Source: Parelaphostrongylus tenuis (Eukaryota > Nematoda > Chromadorea > Rhabditida > Metastrongylidae). Taken from it: a stretch of 64,000 nucleotides of DNA. Below, piece by piece: positions 21,435 through 32,911 of the stretch (positions are counted from its first letter, which is position 1; every line of letters begins with the position of its first letter). The translations under genes were made by a program, and so were the position numbers. The notes under the pieces were generated by a model that was not told the origin of the DNA, did not search any database, and worked only from the letters and a program-made list of their open reading frames with translations. Location: assembly GCA_019055375.1 (NCBI GenBank), contig JAHQIW010000366.1, positions 1 through 64,000 on the forward strand, given 5' to 3'.

Positions 21435-23120
21435 AGTAACTCAATAACAAATTTCTACCATATCAGCTTTAGTACTCCATGAGTGTCTTGGTAAACTTTA
21501 TTTTGAATTTGGAATGAAATCTATGATTTCGATAAAAAAATATGGGATTAAAAAGTCTATTGCTTGTGGCTTTTTTTACGAAATATTTTAATCAATACAA
21601 TGATGGCTGAATTATCAGTTTTATAATTCTTCTCTCGTGATTTAACTCATAGTACGAGGTTACTAGCAAACCTTGTTTCTAAGCCTCTGCTTTTGTGAAA
21701 ACCGATAAAATGGAAACTTAAGTTAACTGTTCACAATCGTTTGTTTACGGGCTGTGGATCCTCGGGATCCTCGTTGTCGTTCGCGTGAGCATGATCATCC
21801 TCGGTGGAGCACTGCTCGTAGGACTCGCCTATGCTCGATTCGGTTTCAATACCAGAAAGTAGCTGCGCTATTTACGGGTTGATAGGTTTTGTTTTTAGGG
21901 CAATCTATCTCATAATTATATTATCTGATATTGTTGTAACAATCTGACGGCCACGTAGAACCGCAACAAGGTTATCGACAGTGGACAACCATTGTGAATT
22001 TTTAGCTTTGAAGAAGACAAAAGGCGTTTAAACAGTGACCTATTAAAATTTACCTAACAGCACTGTGGAATGTGCTAAATAATGGAATAGATTATTGATA
22101 ATAATCAGCGGCAAACCTACAAGAAAGTCTGTTTTTCAAAATGTTATTGCGCTTTGCTCTATTCTATCACATTACTATACCAATTACTTCACGATAGATT
22201 GCCTGGAAAAAAACCTCTATCAGCAGATAAATAGCATGTCAGCTAACCTGTATACGAGGGTACTGTTGAATCTTCCTCACTCGGGCAGCGCTCCGGAGTT
22301 GAAGACTCGACTCAAAAGACAACAGAAAGCCATAACACAAGAACGCACGACTGTGGACATTCGATGCGAATAGTCGTCTTTGAAGAAGTCAAAGTAGGTT
22401 GAATACGCAAATCTACTCGAATTTTTTTTACCTCACGGTGCTGTGAATCCGGCATGCTTACAACCACTATCAGCATATAAATAAGCTGATAAAGTCAAAT
22501 ATTAACATCCGGTATTTACCCGTAGATTTATTATGGTATACTCCCTTTCTGAAATGGTTCCCTTGCGATATGCGAACAGATGTTGCAAGTAAGATTTTCT
22601 ATATGTTCTTTCTGAATAATCAACATAGAATCGCAACAGCAGTATACAGTCGACTAGATGTTGACATTAGAAAAGCTTTTGAGAGTGAGAATGCGGTTGG
22701 CTTATTTGTTCTGGGCAGACTTGATTTGCCCTTTTATGTGTTCATAGACAATCATTCGATATCTCGCGTTAACCAATTTGTTATCTAAATAGATACTAGT
22801 CGCTTTCAATACTTTATTTTATGTCAATGTTACGATGTTATAAATGCATTTCCAAAAATGTTGGGTGTCATACAGAAATCCCCGCCAAAACATTGAACTG
22901 GCGTTTTACCCATATCGGGTGCGCAACTGCCTCTACACCACTGAGACCACCGCGTTCTCACTACTCTTTAATTGGTATAAGTTGTCGCAGCATGGCCGTA
23001 TCCAAGTGGCTAGCTGTAATTACTTCAATATTCTCCAATTTACCACAACCTTTTGGAAATAACCCGAATTAAATAGGAAGAAAGCCGAATAAAACATTAA
23101 TGCGGAAAATGGGGCTCCGT
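21435..23120. other. Part c end, copy 1: conserved short frames, no intact gene
   Basis: Plus-strand frames shared with copies 2 and 3: a hydrophobic end (AIYLI..LSDIVVTI then stop) at 21880-21950; 22095-22373; 22570-22788 with SRLDVDIRKAFESENAV; and 22821-23072 with LRCYKCISKNVGCHTEIPA. Each is disrupted in at least one other copy. They may be exon relics of one gene, but no splice chain could be built and no family was recognised. Confidence 0.4.
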
Positions 23121-23124
23121 AGCG

Positions 23125-23180
23125 CTATATATAATATATTCATATATATATGTATATAATTTATTTATTTATTTATTTAC
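23125..23180. repeat. TA / ATTT microsatellite
   Basis: TATATA and ATTTATTT runs at the end of the SINE. The same array sits at 53023-53088 and 61355-61435. Confidence 0.85.
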
Positions 23181-23189
23181 ATAGCACAC

Positions 23190-23460
23190 GACCCATAATC
23201 ACATTTTACTATGTGAATCGTAGTACTTCTTACATTCGGCTCGTTCTTTTGTTTTCCTCATGAACGTCGTAGAATACCGGTAAAGCGCGTCTCCTTGCAA
23301 CCTCAAGCATAGCCTGGGTGTGGTGCTCTATAAAGCGTCGTTGAGTACTGAAAAGAGTTGAGGAGGAGGGGATGAGTCCTGCGCTGCAACGAGGTACTTC
23401 ATTTTTCGTCATGACTTTCCAGGTTACACACATTGTCTCCTACCTTCGCAAAATGAGGTA
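23190..23460 (-). mobile_element. tRNA-derived SINE, copy in block 1
   Basis: The minus-strand body matches 28340-28610: GGACTCATCCCCTCC (B-box relic), a CAACGACGCTTTATAGAGC core, GGTATTCTACGACG, and an A-rich tail that leads into the ATTT microsatellite. The 67-codon frame here is incidental. Confidence 0.55.
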
Positions 23461-24159
23461 AGATAAGATAAGGATAGAAGAGATATTAAATGCAGTAGCA
23501 GAAATATAACATGATTAAGCAAATAAGATAAGAATATGAGAGATTTAACATAAAGTAAGTTGAATAAGTATTAAATGCTGGAATGCTAAATAATGAAAGA
23601 AAGATGGAAAGATGGTGGAAAAAAGCACGATGTGGACGCCTCGAACAAATTGAGTGAACGGACAAGATTACTTTTGGTTTTAACATCCTATTTGCCTTTT
23701 GAGGTTGGCATAGCTAGTGGTGTTTGCCCAGTGAGGAAGATTCATTGGCTGTAATAGTAAAGGCGCTTGAATGTTAAGCATAATCAGGATTGAAATGAAA
23801 TATGAAGTATCGGATCGTGTCATTTAGGAAATACAGTAAGGACACCGCAATAACTTGGGCCTGTTTCCATTAGTGACTTGGAAGTACTGTGCTCTACTCA
23901 GACGGACTCTACTGAAAAAGTCATAGACTTCAGACATTATCTTTCTTGTTTTTAGTTTTATCAGCATTTCGTTGGTATTTTTTTTTATTTTTTCATTGTT
24001 CCTGAAGACACGAGATTATGAAGTCAAGAAGACGGCGAATTCCTGGGAAGAAAATAGTCTGTAAGAATGTTTAGAGACTTTTCGATGTTGCCATGTCACA
24101 GCTATACGTAACCTTCGGCGTCGTGGCCCGTTTGATCAGTGGCCTATGCCAAACACTGA
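23461..24159. other. Part d, no gene seen
   Basis: Matches 61700-62455. Purine-rich AAGATAAGATAAGG text at 23460-23560. No convincing frame. Confidence 0.5.
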
Positions 24160-25118
24160 ATCCTACTTTATAACAAGGATGGGTGACCTTTTCCACGGTG
24201 ATAGCACGTGATATTGTACTTCCACCAATTTTTTTTCGGTTGACGGATTACGGTTGGTTGTGAATATGTAGAAATCCATCTCATCGACTGTTTCGAAACT
24301 TCGATGTAAGCATTCAATACAGTTCGCGTTTCGGTTGCCTGCTTTTTGTGCGATTCTGCGTTGGTGTTTCAGCTCGAGTGTTTGTGGAAACACATGTCTT
24401 TTGAAGACTTTCGCACTCTCAACGACGTCAGCGCAAAGACGTTGAATGAGTAGGTCGTATTCTTCGTAAATACTGTTAATGAGAATCCTCAGCGTTCGAT
24501 TAGGGATATGAATAAACCCCAGTTTAGTAATTCTGGGATTCCGTTGTTTGATGTGGCAGCTTTCCCTTCTCTTCGCGAAAAGTGGAACGCTGCACGTAGG
24601 GGATGATGTTAATATCCAGTTAAATGTTGGAACGACATCTGTTAGGTGGAACCTTCGATTTGACAAGATATGGTGTATTTCGTCGTGGTACTCTTCATTC
24701 AGAGACTTCCACGTTCACCGCTAGAGTAGGGCTTTTGTAATTGCGGGCTATGGATGGTTCTGGTCGTCATGGTAATTTCGAACAGCCTCTTATCCTGCTC
24801 GTTCCATTCCAATTCATGGGTCCCAACGTGACGTTCTTCAAGCGTTCATCTATGGGTCCATTTTTCGCGTTAAAATTTCCAAAGACAACCTTGAAGAATG
24901 TATAGCCCTCTCTGGAGAACTTTTCGAGGTCCATATAACACGCTTTGACTTTGCCTTTGTCATAGCTTGATGTTAGTGTGTAGATTATGAAGGTGGTCAT
25001 ACCCGGCATTGATCCATCAGTCGTCCGATCTGGGATGTAAGCTGTTCAGTTGAGCCGATGTTCATGGTCAGAGTCGTTCTAATGAAAACGCTAAACCCGT
25101 CGACGCCTTTACTAGCAC
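24160..25118 (-). mobile_element. RTE retrotransposon relic, endonuclease and linker (block 1)
   Basis: Minus-strand frames 24767-25009 and 24163-24666 carry the RTE apurinic-type endonuclease region (TSSYDKGKVKACYMDLEKF, then FFKVVFGNFNAKNGP) and the linker (NRRFHLTDVVPTFN, RRIAQKAGNRNA). The usual GDFNAK motif is GNFNAK, with the catalytic Asp lost, and frames are interrupted. The match to 62460-63390 shows the insertion predates the block duplication. It ends abruptly at about 25118, where copy 3 continues as RTE. Confidence 0.85.
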
Positions 25119-25317
25119 ATAAGAACTTGCAATAGATTGTCTTTTTTGGCTCATTTTTAGTACCAGTTAACGAGTTGCTGACAAAAAGTAATCGAGAAAA
25201 AACCCAATATTTCATAGCTGAGAAAAAATTATTCCAATGAGTTTGCTTTAGAATAGTTTTACATGAATTTGAATAATGCGAATAGCAAAGTATACACTCA
25301 TGAAACTTTCTACAAGA

Positions 25318-25512
25318 TCAAGGTTTTGCTCGTAAGTGAACGTTTTCATTCGGTGCCTGAACGACGAATATGGTGAAAAATCGCCATGTAAGTAGCGCTA
25401 TCATTTCGAATAACACAAGAGTAGCAATTATACCTAAATTATATTTGACTAAGATTCTTACAATATTGCCACTTATTTCCTCAATTACTTTATCACACAA
25501 AGAGTTACTCAA
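25318..25512 (-). CDS. Possible membrane-protein exon (tetraspanin-TM4-like), local duplicate
   Basis: After a CAACTGTAG acceptor the minus frame reads LSNSLCDKVIEEISGNIVR and then a hydrophobic run (LGIIATLVLFEMIALLTW) and stop. The pattern of an amphipathic helix followed by a final membrane segment resembles the end of tetraspanins, but the diagnostic GC before it is absent. A second copy about 520 nt to the right (near 25870-26035) keeps LSNSLRDKVFEEL and RILVQYNLG and then stops. Low confidence. Confidence 0.3.
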   Translation of the reverse strand: MSNSLCDKVIEEISGNIVRILVKYNLGIIATLVLFEMIALLTWRFFTIFVVQAPNENVHLRAKP

Positions 25513-26098
25513 CTACAGTTGATGCTGACATTTTCAAGTAAAATGATGTTCTTGATTCAATAGATAATAACGAAAAGCGGAGAAAAAATATCTCTAAAAA
25601 CTTTTAACAGCTGCGGTAGGTTCTACGAGATCGAAAAGCTCCAAATATACGAATTGTGTGCATTTTTGTGTAGTCTGGCGGTAGATTATCCGTCAAGATT
25701 GCTCCATTCATTATTTGAACAGCCAGACAAAGTAGTAACCATATTAAACCATTCGGTGAACGAAGAAGTGAGAATGCGTACGTTAAGCTAAATAATGATT
25801 TTTCATATTTTTAACACAACCTTCCACTCAGTATTGGACCACAGATATTCGCTATCCCTGTTCATTGTTGAATTTGTATATGGTTCTTACAAAGTAACTC
25901 TACTGTATCAAGGGAGTTACGTCATGTTGTTACCAACAAACTACTTGTACCTAAATTATACTGCACTAAAATTCTATCAAAATTTTGATTTAATTCCTCA
26001 AATACTTTATCACGCAAGGAATTACTCAGCTGTAGCGGATGTTAACATTTTGAAGTATAATCGTGTTCCTGGTTCAGTTGATAATAACTAAAGGCAGA
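25430..26098. repeat. Local direct duplication
   Basis: 25430-25580 and 25948-26098 are direct copies, both running from ACCTAAATTATA through a CTTTATCACxCAA box to GATAATAAC. The similarity extends to the left more weakly. The copies flank unrelated sequence. Confidence 0.65.
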
Positions 26099-27149
26099 GA
26101 CAAAACATCTGTAAAACTCTAATTGTCATTAATTATAGCTGACATTCAGGCGCTTTAGTCTTCTTCAGAGCAGCAATGAATAAGTATTGAATGTTAGGCG
26201 TCCACTGTCGTTCTTCATTGTGATGTTGGTCATTGCAGTCCTATTCCATAGAATAGAAAAGAGTGGAATACTGCAGATCTCTAATGTTTATCACCATAGT
26301 AATGAACTATTGAATAAGAAACTGATTATGAACTTTCCTGCATAGAAAAGCACTGCATTGCTGTGAAGTTACATCATTCCATGCGGAGTCCCACTCCAGA
26401 AAAATCAAGTTAATGCGATTAACGAGCGATTTCAAAGGAGCAACTGATACAGTGTCAAACCAAATCACAGCGGTTTTGCAGGAGATGAACCGCCACAATG
26501 AGGGTTTATAACAACCTCTGTTAAACACATCGACGAGCTTTCCCACTTTACTCCAGTGCTGGGCATGATTAAGAAGCACATGAACGATTTGGCCACCTTG
26601 CTCCAGTGTTCGCTTGTTAAAATGACCACATTCTTTTAAGCGCATCAACGAACTTTGCTACTTTACTCCAGTGTTGGTTATGTTAAAACGAAGCGAATAA
26701 AATTTATCGAATCCTTCGTAGCCTAATCAACATAATCCTTTAGATTGTTTTCGGTTATCTCTTTACAACACTCTAAGAATGTCAAAAAGATATTTTTCAA
26801 GTAGAACAAAAGTACAAAATGTTATTTAGAGTTGAAAATCTATATCTAACAATCAAAATTTTCGCAAAGCCATTGAATTAGAGTAGATTAATGAAAAAAT
26901 TTCCGTAATTTTTGTTTTTTTTTTGAAACTTGCACGAGCACCATCACGACTTACAACGCGGATCCCAGCACTTCTTGCATTTGTATAGATTCTTCGCGTT
27001 CATCCATAGAGGTTATTGAAAACGACTCGTGCTGCTTTGGCTGCTGCTCGAGAGTTTTATCATTAGTATGAATGCCACTGAATACTGGTCATAATGATTC
27101 TTCTAGCAATCGCGAAAGCAGCTGAACTAAGACGTTGCTAGGCGCACAG
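26099..27149. other. Mostly unique sequence, no supported gene
   Basis: The minus frame 26307-26648 (113 codons) includes short internal repetition (KVGKL/KVAKL-like, from repeated CTTTACTCCAGTG units at 26545-26670) and no recognised motif. A weak hammerhead-like motif lies at about 26135-26172, minus strand. Confidence 0.45.
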
Positions 27150-27265
27150 TTTACTGATTGCATGTGTGTGCTGAGCGATGGTCCGCTTTGCTTGCCACCT
27201 TGCTTCCTAATACTCCTCAACACTAGCCATTGCGCTACCCCGGTCCAATCGTCATAATACTTCAA
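27150..27265 (-). repeat. SINE head (tRNA-derived) fragment
   Basis: The minus strand shows an A-box-like GGGGTAGCGCAATGGCTAG followed by AGGAAGCAAGGTGG, matching the head of the SINE at 28340-28610 (AGGAAGCAAAGTGCTGG). Confidence 0.45.
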
Positions 27266-28335
27266 TAAATATAATCGATTTGCTTTTACCCTATGCAAAG
27301 AAACAAATCAGCCAATCGAAAACAGTGGAACAACCATTCGTGTGACTTAGTATACACTGTAACGTCTAAAAACTAGATTGTACCAGCAAACTGATCGAAC
27401 CATCTTTAGGGGTTATCTAAACGAATATCTTAAAGAACTTTTTGCTATTTTCCGCAGGTTTAATATCGATCTTTGAGCCAAAATATCAAAAAGCATTCGC
27501 CTAAGAACTCCTGAAATTACTTCTCCAATGAATTTATGATTTTAGTTCCTGGAATAAGTAGATATTTTTGGATTCAATCCTTTAGAGTGCAAAGTCGCCT
27601 ACCCCAATTTTGAAGGATTCCCTGTTTTTTTTATAATAAGTTCTCTCTGCCATCCTGCAATCCGTGAGCCTTATCCTGAATCCTTCGTATCCTAACCAAC
27701 ATAGTTTTAGAAATTATACAGACTACAAGGGTTCAATGATAAAAAAGCTATCGTGTACATAGATGAAATGCCATTCTTCTTCTGATCTAAAACAATAAAC
27801 AACTCACTTGTCGGCAATGAGTGGGCAGTACATTGTAGAAGAGCAATCTCGCCGACCAAATGGATATTCGTCGCATTCAAAATCACAAGATGTTTTCAAA
27901 AGAACATTCACCTCAACATTTACACTCAATATTTTTAAGGCTTCGGTTTTAATTTCTAAAAAGTTTCAAAAATCGATGATGAAACATATGGTGCAACGAA
28001 TGTGTCCAGAATCTGTGATGGTCAGTTCACTTGTGCCAAAATTCATAGTGTCAGATGTGCGAAAGAATCTAAAATATGCCGCTTAAATCGACTGTCAGAC
28101 TTCTAATGACAAAAATTTCGAAAATAATGGTGAGAAGCAGGGAGGGAAAAGATAGAAAGATGAGGAAGAGAGGCTTAACGTATCCCGATATCATGTAACT
28201 CCTTGAGTACTGTTTCTAGTCACAGTATCATAATTCCAAGTAATTCTAGACGCAATGGAAAGCATCCTGCTTGACGGAAGTGATAATGGATAAAATGCTT
28301 TAAATAGATTTCATCACATATTTTTTTCGGATTCC
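27266..28335. other. No supported gene
   Basis: The 92-codon plus frame 27808-28086 has no recognised domain or splice signal that would support it. Confidence 0.45.
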
Positions 28336-28339
28336 AGTA

Positions 28340-28610
28340 CTTTTGGCACTCGCTTCATTTCCTCCCATGCATCTTCCACGCAGGTCTTCGAACATTTCCC
28401 GTATTGTTCCAAGTGATGCTTGTGCATTTCATTCTCTTCATGAATAACGTAAAATGCTGGTCGGAAAATGTACTTTCAATCTCGGAAGAACCCGAGCTGA
28501 GACGTTCCATAAAGCGTTCGTTGAATGATTGCAAGAAAGGACTGAGGAAGGGGATCAAACCAGCACTTTGCTTCCTTATGGCCTGCATTACTATCCACTC
28601 CACCGTAATC
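28340..28610 (-). mobile_element. tRNA-derived SINE, best copy
   Basis: Minus strand: A-box-like GGTGGAGTGGATAGTA, then B box TGGTTTGATCCCC about 35 nt on, then a body with CAACGAACGCTTTATGG and a TTTTACGTTATTCATGAAGA core. It shares the body with 6130-6330, 23190-23460, 53090-53190 and 61440-61700. It is mobilised, if at all, by LINE machinery; no target-site duplication was identified. Confidence 0.6.
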
Positions 28611-29635
28611 GCCCATTTTAGACGCTAAGCAATATTATAACTGTTTACATTACAAGTTTGATCAAATGTATTAGTCGAGACTATTTCAATCCCTCTTCTC
28701 TGCTCGTTAACAAAGCTTATGATCAGTTCCGCATGAACAAACAAAACACCTCTGCTCAAACAGTTAGTGTTCATCAATCCTTGAGTTTCATTGTCTTTCA
28801 TTTTACGTTTCTTTTTTCCCATCACTCAGTCACCTCAATTTATTCGCCTACTAGCAAAATATTTTATACTGAACAGTACAAAGCATTAGTAAAGTATGTT
28901 TGATTGCTCAAAAAGTAACCAGTTTCCATTGATTATGGTATCAACATTTTTGTTGTCACAGTATTACCGTGAACATCAACTGTAGCTAGCACTTACGTGC
29001 AAAATATGAGACAATTAACAAGTGGCAACAATTTTTTGTAAAAATAGAAAATGAAGCCTTTGGTTCTGATCACCTTTAGTACGATGCGTCAAGCATTTGA
29101 TTCTACTCGCAGCATCTCAGAGAAAGTTAGATTTATAACAAGGCTGAATAGTGAATTGGGGTAGTGAGGATTATTGATGTGTCATATTCGTGATGTTAAC
29201 TTCTCCCAGACAACTACATTACCAATCAGCCGATCTCAGAGGACGGTAGATTTCATAAGATTTTGTAAGTCTAAAGCAAGGGAACAAAGCAAGGAGCTCC
29301 CCATTAATCATTAGACTGTTCTTGACGTCTTTCTAAATTGAGTTTATAACTTCATACATATGCAAACGTACAAACGGGTCACATTTCAAGCACCGAAAAA
29401 TCAGGAACCAATATTGCGACTAGGATGCCTAAATTTCACCTTATTTTTATAAAAAAATCTAACTGAAAATTCATACACCGCTGTCAAATAGACCTTCGGA
29501 AGCCATACTTTGCCATCCAACTGAGATTTTCGTCGTTTCATTTCTTTGATGTTACTGTATTCTGAGGAGTTCCACGAAATTCGTTTATCTACCCACATCT
29601 GGAAAGGAGCTAGAAGCTGTAGATAAGGTGAACAA
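28611..29635. other. No supported gene
   Basis: Unique AT-rich sequence. The frames 28625-28825 and 28658-28903 overlap on opposite strands and neither has support. The left part of the 152-codon minus frame 29401-29859 has no recognised motif; its right part is the tRNA-like hairpin. Confidence 0.45.
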
Positions 29636-29842
29636 TTTATCCAATAATGTGGAGTGCTGGGCAAAAACATTTGCGTCAGCAGGGATTCGAACACAGATCT
29701 CACTCTTTCAAGAGGACGCAACAAGGGAGGCGTCGGTGCTGCAACGGTTAGCATACGCTCCCGGAAAGTGTGAGATCTGTGTTCGAATCCCTGCTGATGC
29801 AAATGCTCTTGCACAGCACTCCACATTATTGGATATATTACA
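29636..29842. repeat. Inverted repeat around a tRNA-like sequence
   Basis: Arms 29636-29710 and 29770-29842 are near-perfect inverted copies (CCAATAATGTGGAGTGCTG, CAGGGATTCGAACACAGATC). Each arm carries a tRNA B box (GTTCGAATCCC), pointing in opposite directions. Confidence 0.8.
29730..29800 (+). tRNA. tRNA-like relic (pseudo-tRNA)
   Basis: 71 nt that fold into tRNA proportions: 7-bp acceptor GCGTCGG/CTGATGC (with G-U pairs), D arm with GGTTAGCAT, 7-nt anticodon loop CCGGAAA, 4-nt variable region and a TTCGAAT T loop. Base 33 is C, not T, and two of five T-stem pairs are lost. The loop triplet would be GGA, but class and identity do not fit a serine tRNA, so it is most likely a decayed tRNA-derived retroposon head. 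Confidence 0.5.
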
Positions 29843-29859
29843 AGATCATACCACCGCAA

Positions 29860-30532
29860 ATATTTTTCAGATATGAAGATTTCTGATTGATAGGTGAATA
29901 ATCATTGTAACTGTTGATTAATGCACTGCAATTTCACGGAGAGAAATGCATTAGCGCCCGCTCATTTCTACACAATTTCGTCTAGTGTTTGAATAGAAAA
30001 TATAATAGCACGTTTTTACTTTTGAAAGATGGAGTTAAACGGTTCATAGGAATCAGAGTACAACCGCTGTTAGTAAGCCGATAACGAGCCCTTTCTGCTA
30101 TCTGATCGAATGAGCAAATATTTTAGCTCCTTCAGAAATTAATGCTCGATTTTGAAAGGTAATTTTGGAACGGCGTATCTTAGTTTCAATAATTTTTATT
30201 GCCAGACCAGTAGCCACCCTAAACTATACGTTTGTGGCAATAGAAGAATGTTTATCAGAGCATAAAACGAAGGCGCTGAATACGTTAAATGCTACTTCAG
30301 CTTTGATATGGTTGTGAAATAGTTCTTCTATTTGAGAATCTGAAGATCCATCGGGGAAGGAAACTGATGTGCCCAGTAGACTAGTAATTATAGTTTATAG
30401 GAAAGAGCTTCGTAATTCATCATATTCAAATCTAAGGACGTTGCTTTTACGACGTGTGCCAACGCACTAACTAGAGGATTTGATGCACTCTGTTGACCAT
30501 GGTGGGAAGCAGCCATTTTTAGTTACCGATGA
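29860..30532. other. No gene seen
   Basis: AT-rich sequence without a usable frame. Confidence 0.5.
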
Positions 30533-30867
30533 ATATCGACGAATTCCTGGACGAACTTCTCCGCCATAATTGGTCCACACGCATTTAAAAACTATGTAAC
30601 ACTCAACGAGCTTTGGACCATCAATGTGACAGGACGGATTTTATTGGTGCAATTTCGCCGCTGGAAAGTTCGTCGAGCTTTGTCGCAGTTCAACCGCAAA
30701 GTCGATCGTCGCCAATTGTTTTACAGGATCCATTTCTTGGTACACGCTGCAGTAAGGTAGAGATACGTGAAGCTCTACTTGCCCAAAGGAACGTAGTCAG
30801 CATCTCAAGACATCAATCTCTCTAACTATTTTCGTATTTTTTGCAGATGCACCAAAATGATTTATGA
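30533..30867 (+). CDS. Possible 3' end of an unrecognised gene (two exons)
   Basis: An ATG-less frame stays open for 73 codons (30533-30751), with a basic segment VQFRRWKVRRALSQFNRK and further DRRQLFYRIHFLVHAA. It ends in phase 0 at donor GCA-GTAAGG. A strong acceptor TATTTTTTGCAG (ends 30846) leads to six codons and TGA at 30865-30867. No upstream exon could be chained, since a TGA precedes the frame, and no family was recognised. The overlapping 70-codon frame 30613-30825 in another phase is the likely shadow. Confidence 0.35.
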
Positions 30868-32548
30868 GATTACATTGAGGCTTCCTGCAAGGTATGAACA
30901 CTTCTAGTTGTATTTGCCCCCACTAAACCTTTAAACTGATCGCCATTTGGTGTAGAAGGATGACTGTGGCCTAGCTCATCCTACGTCGATTTCGTCACGA
31001 TAAAAATATGCGGAACACTCATGGAACGTGCATTGGCGTACTTTCATAGCCGCATACGTCATCATGTTTCGAACAGTTAACGCTATGTTCATTCGAGTAT
31101 GAAATAGTAGAAATGGATTTGTAAAAATTGTTGCTTTCTTATCTCAAATTCTAACTCTTGAAACTTGTCAGAAACTCGATTCATTTCACAATTCAGTTAC
31201 TGAACAAAAGGGCACAAAATTACTTTTGCAGCAGCTTACAATGATGAAGTGTTTTGATACACTTTTGCTACAAGATGAAGAAGAAAAGTAAATTTGTAAA
31301 TCGAACATCGATTCGGAAGCTGCCCAATAATATCTAAACAAGAAGTTTCGAGTTTCGAGGGAAGGAAAAAGTATCTACCTCGTGCAAGCTTTAATTAAGA
31401 AAATAGTTCGTGAGAAATTTTGCATTTCTTCAATAATGCCAAGATTTAGAGATACTCGGACTTTTGAGTTATTGAACAAAAAATTCTCAAATTTCGATCA
31501 CACTAGCAGTCGTTATGAGTTCCGTAATAAAAACATGATTCCATAAGGTCTTGATTACCGGGTTGAGCTAAGGAGAGATATGACGACTATTACCTGCTGT
31601 CTCTCTAGACATCATGAAACTGGAATAAGCACTAATAAACCGCTTTTAACCCAGTCAAGAACTCAAGGTCCTCAAAGTGCTTGAAACGTTCATGAGAACA
31701 AACAAAACATGTTTTAGGGCTTCAGCTCGAATAATAATCAGAGGATCTATAGAAATTTGAGCGTGGTTTTGATAAACACTAGACTTAAATGTATAATGTG
31801 ATAAAAATACCAGCCAAAGAGCAACCGAGTGCGCAACATTCGGTGTTAGGTGAAAATTTTACTTGACGTATAGTGTAAACGTTTGTCTTCGATAACTCTC
31901 TGTAGGGAGAGCTGGGCTCCCGAGAGAACTGACTTCAGAAAGTTTGAAAGACGACGGGTTCTGCTTGACTGACGAGTCTGTAAGGACGAAACACGTGTAT
32001 CGAGCTGTACAGGAGCCCTTACCAGACCACATGACAAGTTGGCTCAAATAATAATGAAAAAATCTGAAATAATCTAGGCCGAAGCGATGTATCAAGCCAA
32101 TGCTGCTATCATCCAGTGCAAGTCCTCTGCGACCGTTCTAATACCGGTGAGATGATAGACTTGGTTTGCTCAAATTGGGACACTGAACCAGCGACACGTA
32201 TGTATTTCAACTCATCTGTAGTCACTCATGTGCACTTAGCCGCCTGAGTGATAGATAAGCATATGATTGGTTCTTTTCTTCATTTCCACGGACAGAGAAT
32301 ACGCAGCATTAGCTCCACATGAGTATAGTTGAATGCTTGACTTACGGCATAGTATGGAAGTTATTGAAAAAAATATCTAAGAAGCACTTCTAGTGCTTCT
32401 CGCCTTCATATTACGCCGTTCCATAATTTATCGTACTAGAGCTATAAATATCAAATTTATCAACTAGAATGAATTTAAACGGTATGATTGTGGTATCGCT
32501 CAGTTGCAGATTTTCCAGCGAACATTTTGGTATACATTTAGCCTATAT
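30868..32548. other. No supported gene
   Basis: Minus frames 31846-32095 overlap each other in two phases and have no recognised motif. Confidence 0.45.
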
Positions 32549-32911
32549 TTACCTTGAGATGGAACTGTCGTAAAAACAAACGCCTTCGTTATTCATGCAC
32601 GAATCGCACGTAGAGGAAGATGCCAGTGAAGCGGTGCTCAAGATTAGTGGAGCTTGAGGCGATGATACAATAGAAAGTGTTCTGCGAAGCTCAAAGCTGA
32701 AGAGAATAGTCTGGAGGGTCAGTCGGGGTTCAGGTGGCCAACAGGAAGCTCCATTAATCTGGCGCACTGCTTCACTATCATTTTTGTCTACGCACCATTT
32801 GTGACTGATTAGTAAGCGACTCATTACAGCTTCATCATAAAGCAGATAGGCAAGTTTGCCGAAATGCTTACAAGGAAATACGCAAAGTTCAATGAGCGAT
32901 AACAAGCGCAT
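32549..32911 (-). CDS. 120-codon ORF, hypothetical, weak
   Basis: The longest frame of the unique region. It is Ser/Leu-rich, with seven cysteines, no signal peptide or repeated partner in the window, and no clear splice sites. A second minus frame (32989-33189) lies just upstream and could be a separate exon. Nothing was recognised, and it may be chance. Confidence 0.2.
   Translation of the reverse strand: MRLLSLIELCVFPCKHFGKLAYLLYDEAVMSRLLISHKWCVDKNDSEAVRQINGASCWPPEPRLTLQTILFSFELRRTLSIVSSPQAPLILSTASLASSSTCDSCMNNEGVCFYDSSISR

Larger units (their letters stand above)
9083..25118. repeat. Segmental block copy 1 (parts a-b-c-d)
   Basis: Long collinear similarity to 39520-53190 (parts a, b, c) and 53190-63390 (parts b, c, d). 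Approximate parts are a 9083-14130, b 14130-17770, c 17770-23330 and d 23330-25118. The match to copy 3 stops inside an RTE relic at about 25118/63390. By eye this copy is clearly more diverged from copies 2 and 3 in part c than those are from each other. Confidence 0.85.

Noticed and set aside
23125..23180. Possible origin or regulatory AT-rich element
   Set aside because: It is a plain ATTT/TA microsatellite at the tail of a SINE and varies in length between blocks.
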